This document shows, one piece after another, positions 33,239 through 40,098 of a DNA stretch of 47,717 nt. The stretch covers positions 1-47,717 of the forward strand of contig CANLSR010000016.1 in NCBI GenBank assembly GCA_947493945.1. The letters are read 5' to 3'. Positions within the stretch are counted from its first letter, which is position 1. Each line of letters opens with the position of its first letter. Made by a program: the position numbers and the translations under genes. The notes under the pieces are model-generated. The model was not told the origin of the DNA. It made no database searches and was given only the letters and a program-made list of their open reading frames with translations. Source of the DNA: an uncultured bacterium (GTDB lineage Bacteria > Bacteroidota > Rhodothermia > Rhodothermales > Rubricoccaceae).

Positions 33239-36007
33239 ATGTCCTTGATCGTCAAAGCCGTGGCCGCGGTGGCCCTCACCGCGACCGCCCTCTGGGCCCC
33301 CACGGCCACCCCCGCCGTCCCGCCTCCCGCCGCGCCCGTCCTGTGGGCGGACGGCGCCGTGATCGCCCGCCGCGTGGCCGACACGCTGTCGACCGAGGCC
33401 GCGCTCGGCCAGTTGATCGCCGCCCGGTCGGAGGTCCGCGGGCTCGACGCGATGGTCCGCCGGGGCGAGGTGGGACGCGTCGAGGTGGGGGCCGGATCGG
33501 CGCAGGCGCACCTGGAGCGGATGCGCGCGTGGCAGGCCGCCGCGCCGGTCCCCGTCCTGCTGGCGACCGCGCCCACCGAGGCCCGCACCGGCCTCCCGCT
33601 GAGCGGCGTGCCGGCGGTGGCCCCGGCCGCGATGCTGGCCGCCGCCGGGCGGCCCGACCTGGCGTTCTGGGCCGGCCAGGCGCTGGCGTCCTCGGCCGCC
33701 GACCTGGGCATCCAGTCGCCCGGGACGGCGCTCGCGCTGGGCGCCGGCGCGTCGCCGTTCGGCCCGGTCCTGGGCGGGGCCGTCGAGCAGTCGTTGGCGC
33801 GCGGCCTGCGCGACGGCGGCGTGCTCGCCAGCGCCCGCCTCCTCGACGACGCCGGGCTGGCGGCGCTGCCGGCGCTGAGCCGGTCCGGGCTGATGGAGGT
33901 GCGGCTGGCGGTCGCCACCGGCGGCGACGTCGAGCGCGTCCGCCAGCTCAAGGCGAGCGGCGCGTTCAACGGCCTGGTCCAGGCCGAGGTGGACGGCCAG
34001 GCGACGGGCGCAGTCGACGCCGTCCGCGCGGGGGCCGACGAGGTGTTGTCTGACGCGCCGGCGGTCGTGCTGGACTCGTTGCGCCGCGCCGTCGCGGAGG
34101 GCCGGCTGAGCGCGGCGCGCGTGCAGGAGTCGGCGTTCCGCGTGCTCTCGGCCAAGGCCTGGGCCGGGCTCGCGCTGGCGCCTCGGCCGCGCGGCACGGG
34201 CGACCGCAACCGGACCGTCCGCATCGAGCCGGGCCGCTTGCCTACCGAGGCGTCGCGTCGCCGGGCGGGCCTGCTGCTGGGCGAGACGGCGCGCACCGCC
34301 GTCACGGTGATCCAGGGTCCCGACGGGCCGGTCCCGATGGTCGGCCCCGCCGTCCCGCCGTCCACGTTCGTGGTGGTGCTCGCCCCCGACGCCTCCGACG
34401 ACGCGGGGCTCGTGTTCGCCCGCACGCTCGCCGCCGACCTGGCGCCCGAGGGTCGCGTCAGCTACACCAAGCTGGCCCAGGACGGGCCCTCGGCCCGCGA
34501 CGACGACGCCCTCGCCGCCGCCCGAGACGCCGACCGCCTCGTGATCGTCCTCTCCCCCGACGCCGACCGCCAGCGGGCGGAGCGCCACCACGACCTGGCG
34601 TGGCAGCTGGCCCAGCACCCGTCGACCGTGATCGTGGCGCTGGGCCCGGCCGACGTGGCGGCGGGGCTGGGGCGACCGGCCGCCCTCGTGGTGGCGTACG
34701 ACGGCTCGCCTGAGGCCCAGCGCGCCGCGGCGTATGCCCTGACCGGCCGCAGCGCGGTCTCCGGCCGGCTCCCTTGGGGCGTCGCCGGCCTGGCCGCCCG
34801 GGGCGACGGCGTCCGGCTCCGCCAGCAGGCGCTCCGGCCGGGCACGGCCGAGGAGGCGGGCCTCGACGTCCAGACGGCCGAGCGCGTCGACGCGGTGATG
34901 GAGCGGGCCGTCCGGTCGGGCGCGTTCCCTGGTGCCGCCGTGGCCGTGGGCCGGGACGGCGTCCTGCTGCGCCTCAAAGGCTACGGGCGCCTGACGACGG
35001 GCGGCCCGGCGGTGACGGCCGACACGCCCTACGACCTGGCCTCGCTCACCAAGGTCGTCGGCACGACGGCGGCGGCGATGCGGCTGGCGGAGCAGGGGCG
35101 CCTCGACCTCGACGCGACCGTCACGAGCTACCTCCCGCGCTACCGCTCGCGGGGCAAGGACCGCGTCACGGTCCGCCAGCTGCTGGCGCACTCGGCCGGC
35201 CACCGCGCCTGGCACCCGTTCTGGAGCGACGGCGTCCGGGACCGCCAGGCGGTGCTGGACTTTATCTACGCCGACGCCCTCCAGTACCGCCCCGGCGCGC
35301 GGTCGCGCTACAGCGACTTCGACATGATCCTGCTGGGCGAGGTGATCGAGCGGGTCGCCGGCCGGCCGCTCGCGGACGCGTTCCAGGCGGAGGTGTTCGG
35401 GCCGCTGGGCATGACCGGGACCGGCTTCCGCACGGTCGGCGACGTGGACCCGGCGGTGGCGCCGACCGAGGACGACCGGGCCTTCCGGCACCGCGTGCTC
35501 CAGGGCGAGGTCCACGACGAGGCGGCCTCGGTGATGGGCGGCGTCGCCGGCCACGCCGGCCTGTTCTCGACCGCCCGCGACCTGTCCCGGTTCGCCTACG
35601 TGATGGCCAGCGGCGGCGCCGGCTACGGCTCGCGGATGGTCCGCCGGACGACGCTGGAGCAGTTTATCGAGCGCGTGCCGCTCGACAGCACCTACCCGAC
35701 CGGGCTGGGCTGGATGGTCAACTCCGGCGGCGGCAACTCGGCGGCCGGGGACCGATTCGGCCCGCGCTCGTTCGGGCACACCGGCTACACCGGCACCTCG
35801 ATCTGGGTGGACCCCGACCAGGGCCTGTTCGTGGTGCTGCTGAGCAACCGGGTCCACCCGTCCCGCTCCAACCGCCGCATCCGCGACGTGCGCCCCGCGC
35901 TGGCGGACGCCGTGGCCGGCGCCATCACCGCGCCCCCTGGGCGCCCCGCCCTGGGCTGGGGCTTCGGCCCGCTGCCCGACGACCTCCCCACCGTCGCCCG
36001 ACGCTAA
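33239..36007 (+). CDS. Degenerate GH3 domain fused to a beta-lactamase-fold serine hydrolase
   Basis: A 922-residue exported protein (signal peptide MSLIVKAVAAVALTATALWA; an ATG at 33209 would add ten residues). Residues about 30-530 follow the glycoside hydrolase 3 plan used by Bacteroidota GH3/serine-hydrolase fusions. The catalytic signatures are gone: the KHFPGHG segment is replaced by ARLLDDAG, and the nucleophile region reads FNGLVQAEVDGQ where an Asp is normal. Residues about 545-900 are a class C beta-lactamase/DD-peptidase-like domain with an intact SxxK (DLASLTKVVG), tyrosine motif (RYSDFDMILLGEV) and HTG motif (GHTGYTGTSIWVDP). It probably acts on cell-wall or exported esters or peptides through the serine domain. 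The FmdB-like gene follows after 7 bases. Confidence 0.88.
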   Translation: MSLIVKAVAAVALTATALWAPTATPAVPPPAAPVLWADGAVIARRVADTLSTEAALGQLIAARSEVRGLDAMVRRGEVGRVEVGAGSAQAHLERMRAWQAAAPVPVLLATAPTEARTGLPLSGVPAVAPAAMLAAAGRPDLAFWAGQALASSAADLGIQSPGTALALGAGASPFGPVLGGAVEQSLARGLRDGGVLASARLLDDAGLAALPALSRSGLMEVRLAVATGGDVERVRQLKASGAFNGLVQAEVDGQATGAVDAVRAGADEVLSDAPAVVLDSLRRAVAEGRLSAARVQESAFRVLSAKAWAGLALAPRPRGTGDRNRTVRIEPGRLPTEASRRRAGLLLGETARTAVTVIQGPDGPVPMVGPAVPPSTFVVVLAPDASDDAGLVFARTLAADLAPEGRVSYTKLAQDGPSARDDDALAAARDADRLVIVLSPDADRQRAERHHDLAWQLAQHPSTVIVALGPADVAAGLGRPAALVVAYDGSPEAQRAAAYALTGRSAVSGRLPWGVAGLAARGDGVRLRQQALRPGTAEEAGLDVQTAERVDAVMERAVRSGAFPGAAVAVGRDGVLLRLKGYGRLTTGGPAVTADTPYDLASLTKVVGTTAAAMRLAEQGRLDLDATVTSYLPRYRSRGKDRVTVRQLLAHSAGHRAWHPFWSDGVRDRQAVLDFIYADALQYRPGARSRYSDFDMILLGEVIERVAGRPLADAFQAEVFGPLGMTGTGFRTVGDVDPAVAPTEDDRAFRHRVLQGEVHDEAASVMGGVAGHAGLFSTARDLSRFAYVMASGGAGYGSRMVRRTTLEQFIERVPLDSTYPTGLGWMVNSGGGNSAAGDRFGPRSFGHTGYTGTSIWVDPDQGLFVVLLSNRVHPSRSNRRIRDVRPALADAVAGAITAPPGRPALGWGFGPLPDDLPTVARR

Positions 36008-36014
36008 CCCCCTC

Positions 36015-36341
36015 ATGCCGACCTACACCTACCGCCGCCCCGACGGCACCACGTTTGACGCGTTCCAGAAGATGTCCGACGCCCCGCTGACCGAGGACCC
36101 AGAGACGGGCGTGCCGGTCACGCGGCTGATCTCGGGCGGCGCCGGCTTGCAGTTCAAGGGCTCCGGCTTCTACCTCACCGACTACGTCAAAAAGTCCGGC
36201 AGCGCCGACGCCGCCGAGCCCGGGGGCGACAGCGGCGGCAAGGGCAAGAAGAAGGGGAAGGAGACCCCGAAGGCCACGCCGTCGGAGAGCGCTCCGGCGT
36301 CGAGCCCCACCCCGTCGGCGTCGTCCACGCCGGACGCCTAG
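36015..36341 (+). CDS. FmdB-like small protein lacking the zinc-ribbon cysteines
   Basis: A 108-residue protein. The first 55 residues clearly follow the FmdB/CxxC_CxxC regulatory family (MPTYTYRRPDGTTFDAFQKM, VTRLISGGAGLQFKGSGFYL, TDY). All four cysteines of the family are missing: RRPDG and EDPETGVPV occupy the places of the two CxxC knuckles. The rest is a low-complexity Lys/Gly and Ser/Pro tail. Start ATG at 36015, 7 bases after the serine hydrolase stop, so they are co-transcribed; a strong terminator follows. FmdB-type proteins have no firmly known role. Confidence 0.85.
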   Translation: MPTYTYRRPDGTTFDAFQKMSDAPLTEDPETGVPVTRLISGGAGLQFKGSGFYLTDYVKKSGSADAAEPGGDSGGKGKKKGKETPKATPSESAPASSPTPSASSTPDA

Positions 36342-36367
36342 CCGCGCCGCCAGCGCCGCGAACGAGA

Positions 36368-36402
36368 CGCGCCCCTCCCGTTTCTGGGAGGGGCGCGTTT
36401 TT
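36368..36402 (+). terminator. Strong intrinsic terminator closing the chromosome segment
   Basis: A perfect 12-bp stem (CGCGCCCCTCCC / GGGAGGGGCGCG, arms 36368-36379 and 36386-36397) with a 6-base loop and five T residues. It ends the serine hydrolase/FmdB transcript and lies three bases before the tRNA fragment. Confidence 0.92.
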
Positions 36403-36405
36403 CGG

Positions 36406-36447
36406 AGCCAACGGACAGATTTGAACTGTCGACCTGCTCATTACGAG
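36406..36447 (-). other. 3' half of tRNA-Thr(CGT): island attachment site
   Basis: Read on the minus strand this is the 3' part of a threonine tRNA: the anticodon loop (CTCGTAA, anticodon CGT at 36445-36443), anticodon-stem strand TGAGC, a five-base variable region, a perfect T-arm (GACAG-TTCAAAT-CTGTC, with GTTCAAAT core) and the acceptor strand CGTTGGC. The 5' half (D-arm, acceptor strand GCCAACG) is absent; what precedes the loop on that strand is unrelated. Tyrosine integrases recombine within tRNA genes and leave exactly such a fragment at one island end. The intact tRNA gene should lie at the other end, right of the window. Confidence 0.85.
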
Positions 36448-36460
36448 TGGGACCGGAGGG

Positions 36461-36582
36461 ATCAGGGCACGACCGGAAACGGCTTTTTTGACGGCCTAAT
36501 GCCCGATTCACCGCAATAGCGGTTGTAGCCCCCTGCACCTTTTTGCATTCCTTTGCCCTGAATATGCCCTGATCAGGGCACG
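36461..36582. repeat. Repeated TCAGGGCACG sites next to the attachment site
   Basis: ATCAGGGCACG occurs at 36461-36471 and again at 36572-36582. The second copy is part of a 16-base perfect palindrome TGCCCTGATCAGGGCA (36565-36580), and a further half site TGCCCTGAA lies at about 36554-36562. Repeats of this sort beside a tRNA scar are what integrase arm-type binding sites look like. Confidence 0.55.
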
Positions 36583-36585
36583 GCC

Positions 36586-36978
36586 TCAGCTCCCCTTCTC
36601 CGACCCGTCGACGAGCGCGCGCACGACGGCGACGAACCGCTCCGCGTCCGCCAGCAGGTCGGCCGCAGCAGACTCGTCGGTGACGGAGAGCGCCTCGTAG
36701 TCCGCCCGCTCCCGAACGCCGGCGGCATACGGCAAGGTGCGGCCGAGGTCCGCGGGAACGAGGCCCGGAAGGACGACCAGTTCCCGGAATCGGTGATGGA
36801 CGCCCCGATGCGTCCGCGGGCTCTCATTGTACCCGAGCAGAGCCGCCAGCGCGACGTAGAAGCAGGCGTAGTACGCGCGGCTCACGGCCCCCTCCGCATC
36901 GCCGTCTTCGAGGATCAGTCGCGACGTGTCGAGCGCGCGGTCGGCCTTCTTTAGCAGGGCCTCTTGGCGGTCAGTCAC
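36586..36978 (-). CDS. HEPN-domain protein (toxin candidate)
   Basis: A 130-residue all-helical HEPN protein: KKADRALDTSRLILEDGDAE, GAVSRAYYACFYVALAALLG and PRTHRGVHHRFRELVVLPGL are typical, and ADYEALSVTDESAAADLLAD closes the bundle. It belongs to the HEPN class usually paired with a minimal nucleotidyltransferase; the residues RTHRGVH could form an Rx5H-like RNase motif but differ from the RX4HXY of HepT, so nuclease activity is uncertain. The start is GTG at 36978, overlapping the nucleotidyltransferase stop by four bases. The pair is a likely toxin-antitoxin module. Confidence 0.88.
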   Translation of the reverse strand: MTDRQEALLKKADRALDTSRLILEDGDAEGAVSRAYYACFYVALAALLGYNESPRTHRGVHHRFRELVVLPGLVPADLGRTLPYAAGVRERADYEALSVTDESAAADLLADAERFVAVVRALVDGSEKGS

Positions 36979-37322
36979 AACTCTACCCCCTCGCGTGCGA
37001 CCGCCGCCATGAGCGGGCGCGTCAGATCAGCGGCCTCGTCCTCCCCGTAGGGTTGGGCGGAGATGTCCACCCCGTACCTGTCGAGGAGGTCCACCCCGAT
37101 GGGGACCAGTCGATCCTTGAGTTCTCGGTGGGCGACATAGTCGCCTCGGAGGACGACGAGGAGATCAACGTCGGAATCTGGCCGGGCCTCGCCACGAGCT
37201 TGAGAGCCGTAGAGGACGACGCGATCGAGCCGGTCGCCGTAGAGCGTGACGAGCCGCGCCTTCGCCTCGGCGATGGCAGCCCGAACGTGGGGCGGCGTCG
37301 AACGGGGGAGCACGTCGGCCAT
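36975..37322 (-). CDS. MNT-type nucleotidyltransferase (antitoxin candidate)
   Basis: A 115-residue minimal nucleotidyltransferase with the signature VVLYGSQARGEARPDSDVDL (GSxARGx7DxD). In MntA/HepT systems such proteins inactivate the HEPN toxin by AMPylation. I use ATG at 37322 (MADVLPRSTPP); a longer frame to 37439 adds residues with no family similarity. The stop overlaps the HEPN start (GTGA), so the two are made together. First two genes inside the island. Confidence 0.9.
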   Translation of the reverse strand: MADVLPRSTPPHVRAAIAEAKARLVTLYGDRLDRVVLYGSQARGEARPDSDVDLLVVLRGDYVAHRELKDRLVPIGVDLLDRYGVDISAQPYGEDEAADLTRPLMAAVAREGVEL

Positions 37323-37689
37323 AGTGGAAGGTAGGACGTACGACGGAAAAGACCACGTGGCAACGAGGCCCCGCTCAACCTGCGGCGCGAGTCGAGGCTT
37401 GAGCATCGGCCGAGTGAAGAGGCCACCACACATCCCCACTGCCTCCTCGATGTCGAGTTCGAGGCCTACGGACCCGCATAGGCCAGGCTACTCGGGGGAC
37501 GTCACGGGTGCATCGAGGGCGCTCTCACTCCCCTGGTCCCCCACGGGCGCAGGAGCCAAAGATCGACAGCAACTTGACTTCGTACCGATCCCGAAGTCAA
37601 AGGAAGAGCCAGGCGAGCGCAAACGGCCTCGGTCGTGGGCGGGGTGGGCACGGGAAAGTCTACGTCTCGTTGAAGACTCACCGTCGCGT
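37323..37689. other. Gene-free region with a 9-bp inverted repeat
   Basis: I see no gene in these 367 bases, although UPF0175 genes often have a PIN-toxin gene just downstream. A perfect inverted repeat TTGACTTCG / CGAAGTCAA (37574-37582, 37592-37600, 9-base spacer) is present and could be an operator for the MNT/HEPN pair or a weak transcription end for the UPF0175 gene. Confidence 0.5.
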
Positions 37690-37944
37690 TCAAGCCGACC
37701 GGAGTTCGGCTCGGATCTCGTCCGGGGTGATCTGGAAGGCGGAGACGCCGTACCGCGATAGGGCGTCGTGGAACGACTGGCGGCTCACGCCAGCGATCTC
37801 GGCGGCCTTCCCCTGCGAGACCCGCCCGGCCTCGTACCACTTGACAGCGGCGGCGATGCGGAGCTCGCTCACGAACGCCTCGGGCGTGGATCGGAGTGCG
37901 GAGAACACGTCTTCCGGCAGGTCGAACTGGACGGTGACGGACAT
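37690..37944 (-). CDS. UPF0175 family protein (antitoxin-like)
   Basis: An 84-residue protein matching UPF0175: VTVQFDLPEDVFSALRSTPE, LRIAAAVKWYEAGRVSQGKA, AEIAGVSRQSFHDALSRYGV. It contains a small helix-turn-helix (GKAAEIAGVSRQSFHDAL). Family members are commonly the antitoxin of a DUF3368 PIN-domain toxin; no PIN gene is adjacent, so this is an orphan or its partner was lost. I chose ATG at 37944 (MSVTVQF), the usual family start. Same strand as the integrase, 174 bases downstream. Confidence 0.85.
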   Translation of the reverse strand: MSVTVQFDLPEDVFSALRSTPEAFVSELRIAAAVKWYEAGRVSQGKAAEIAGVSRQSFHDALSRYGVSAFQITPDEIRAELRSA

Positions 37945-38118
37945 CGGGGCGGGGGTCAGGTCGCGAGCAGTGTACGCAGGAGCCGCCGGGTCGTTCAGAA
38001 GCGTTGACACCCAGGTGGTTTGTCGCGGCGGGGCGGTTGAGCACAGACGGTCTCGGTCTGCCGTGAGAGGGGCACAGGAAAGCTCACGCTTCGGCAGTCC
38101 CGCTAATCTCCCGCCGAC

Positions 38119-39327
38119 CTATGTCGTCGGCGCCGCGCCCTTCCGAGCGTCGGCGACTGCCCCGCCGAACACGCGCTCGACGTGGTCGGCCCCGCGGGCC
38201 GGGTCATAGTGAGCGTAGTGCCGCTCGATCATCTGGACGCTCGTCCCCATGAGACGGGCGATGAGGTAGAGCGGCGTCCCCTCCATCGCCAGCCGCGTCC
38301 CGAAGCTGTGGCGGAGCGAGTACGGCGTGACCGTCTTCTGGACCTTCGCCACCTCGGCGTAGTGGCGGAGCCGCTTGCGGAGGTACGACGGCTCGACCGG
38401 ACCGCCCCGCTCGCCCACGAACACGGGGCCGTCCGCCTCGCCGGTCCGCTCGGACGCGCGCCGCTGGAGGACGCTGAGCGCAGCGCCCCGGACCGGGACC
38501 GTGCGGACCGAACCAGCCGTCTTGGTCCGGTGCCCCTTCCCCACCTCGACCGACCGCTCCGCCAGCCGGAAGGCGCTCCACCGGAGCACGCGCTGCTCGC
38601 CCGGCCGGAGCCCGGTCCCAACGCCGAACACGACCCAGTCGCGGAGCCACGCGAGCGACCCGCCCGACGTGACCTCAGCCGCGTCGATGGTGCGGAGGAC
38701 GGCGGCGACCTCCGCCTCGGTGAGGTGGTCGCGGCGGTTCGGCGGGGGCGTCGGGGTGCGGACGGCGCCGGCGGGGCTCGCGTCGGCCAGCCCGCGGTCG
38801 ACGCAGAACGAGAAGAAGTGCTTGAGCACGGCGGCGTAGCGCCGCTTCGTCCCCGCCGATTTCGGACCGGCCGGCTTCCCCTTCTTCCCCCGCTTCGGCG
38901 CGTTCACGAACGCCTCGACGTGGCGGGGCTCGACGTGACGAACCAGGACGCCAGCGGGGAGCGACCGGCTGAACGCGCCGAGCATCCGGTCGGCCGTGTC
39001 GACGGTCCGCTCGGCGCGTCCGGCCTGGCGCTGCGAGGCGATGTACGCTTGGGCCGCCTGGTCGACGGTCGCCCCTCTCCGGCTCGGGTCGGCCCACGGG
39101 TCGAACGTCCCCAGGCTCCGGCGCCGGGCGTAGTCGAGGGCCTTCCCCATCGCGGCCCCCTTGTCCTTCGTCCGGAGGTTGACCTTCTTGCGGCTCGGGC
39201 GGCGGTCGGGGTCGTAGACCGTCCAGATCCACGAGCCGTAGCCCACGCGGCGGTCCCCCTCGACGCGGTAGTTGCGCTCGACGCGGGAGCCGTCGGGGAG
39301 TTCGGAGCGGAAGGGGTTCTCGGCCAT
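38119..39327 (-). CDS. Tyrosine recombinase / island integrase
   Basis: A 402-residue phage-type integrase that would drive integration at the tRNA-Thr site. Residues about 85-190 are the SAM-like core-binding domain (ATVDQAAQAYIASQRQAGRA). The catalytic domain has Arg241 in GTGLRPGEQRVLRW, VTPYSLRHSFGTRLAMEG (Arg339, with Tyr in the first position where His is common) and LMGTSVQMIERHYAHYDP with the nucleophile Tyr371; Thr replaces the usual second His, as in many integrases with GTS. Start ATG at 39327. A 19-bp inverted repeat lies 31 bases upstream. It sits 1.7 kb from the attachment site, with toxin-antitoxin genes between. Confidence 0.95.
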   Translation of the reverse strand: MAENPFRSELPDGSRVERNYRVEGDRRVGYGSWIWTVYDPDRRPSRKKVNLRTKDKGAAMGKALDYARRRSLGTFDPWADPSRRGATVDQAAQAYIASQRQAGRAERTVDTADRMLGAFSRSLPAGVLVRHVEPRHVEAFVNAPKRGKKGKPAGPKSAGTKRRYAAVLKHFFSFCVDRGLADASPAGAVRTPTPPPNRRDHLTEAEVAAVLRTIDAAEVTSGGSLAWLRDWVVFGVGTGLRPGEQRVLRWSAFRLAERSVEVGKGHRTKTAGSVRTVPVRGAALSVLQRRASERTGEADGPVFVGERGGPVEPSYLRKRLRHYAEVAKVQKTVTPYSLRHSFGTRLAMEGTPLYLIARLMGTSVQMIERHYAHYDPARGADHVERVFGGAVADARKGAAPTT

Positions 39328-39777
39328 CGGATTCGTGCTCGTCAGGGGTGCGGTGCGCGTTCACTCCCGATCCCTGGTCTTAAGGGACAGGGATCGGGAG
39401 TGAACGGCCAACCCCGGCGAGATCGCTGAGGCTGGAGCCGCCCTCCGTCAACGCTACGGCGGAGACGGTGACACCTCCTCCGGCAGCGGCCTGGGAGAAA
39501 CCTCAGCCGTCGTGACCTCTCGCCCGCCCGTTTCGCGCCTCTGCTTGTCACCACGCCACGGGAGACCGCGACGCCACTGGCGGACGCGGTCGACAGCTCC
39601 AGACTCTTCTCCCCACCCGCCCGACTCGGCGGTACCGACAGGGGGCGCCCCACAACCCGTGGCCGGAGCGTGGGGGCGCCCCTTGTCCTGTTCTGGGCTC
39701 GCCCGGACGAGCGACGCCGCCCCGTGCAGGGGGCGGCGTCGAGGTGCCGCGAGGGGCACAGCAGCTTGAGACTGCGT
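39328..39777. other. Gene-free control region between integrase and HTH gene
   Basis: 450 bases separate two divergent genes. Besides the 19-bp repeat (39358-39406) it has an imperfect inverted repeat around GGGGGCGCCCC (39637-39653 with 39671-39687) and an 11-bp perfect one, GACGCCGCCCC / GGGGCGGCGTC (39713-39723, 39730-39740). I see no small gene. It probably holds both promoters and may include the replication or excision control sites of the island. Confidence 0.6.
39358..39406. promoter_or_regulatory. 19-bp perfect inverted repeat upstream of the integrase gene
   Basis: CGTTCACTCCCGATCCCTG (39358-39376) and its exact complement (39388-39406) flank 11 bases. It starts 31 bases before the integrase ATG. 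A repeat this long is unlikely by chance; it may bind the excisionase-like protein or the RepA-like ATPase, or form an mRNA hairpin limiting integrase expression. Confidence 0.75.
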
Positions 39778-40098
39778 ATGTCGAACCTACCACCCGGCGG
39801 CCGGAATCCCGCCTTGCAACCTGACGCAGGCGACGCCCGCTCTGCCCTGACCGCGGCTGACCGGGCCGCCCTCCGGTCGATGCTCCGCGAGGAGCTGGCC
39901 GCCGTCGGCGAGCCCGACCCGCTCCTCGACGTGGGCGGAGTCGCCCGGCGCCTGAGCGTCTCGGTCCGGACGGTCGAGAAGATCATCGCCTCCGGCGACC
40001 TCGTGCCGATCTGGGTCGAGGGCTCTCGGCGGTTCGACCGCGACGCCGTCGAGGCCTACATCCGGCGCCGCGTGCGCGTCGGGAGGGCACGGCGATGA
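39778..40098 (+). CDS. Excisionase-like helix-turn-helix protein
   Basis: A 106-residue protein with a C-terminal winged-helix/MerR-like excisionase domain: LLDVGGVARRLSVSVRTVEK, IIASGDLVPIWVEGSRRFDR, DAVEAYIRRR. The first 45 residues are a disordered lead and a short helix (ADRAALRSMLREELAAVG). Such proteins bend att DNA for excision or regulate integrase. Start ATG at 39778; its stop overlaps the ATPase start by four bases (ATGA), so the two are one operon. Confidence 0.87.
   Translation: MSNLPPGGRNPALQPDAGDARSALTAADRAALRSMLREELAAVGEPDPLLDVGGVARRLSVSVRTVEKIIASGDLVPIWVEGSRRFDRDAVEAYIRRRVRVGRARR

Noticed and set aside
33194..36016. A 940-codon open frame antisense to the GH3/serine hydrolase gene
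   Set aside because: High GC leaves long antisense frames open. Its translation is low-complexity Arg/Gly/Ala sequence, and the plus-strand gene has clear domains.
36406..36480. A complete tRNA gene
   Set aside because: Only the anticodon loop and 3' half can be folded. No D-arm or 5' acceptor strand is present, so it is a fragment.
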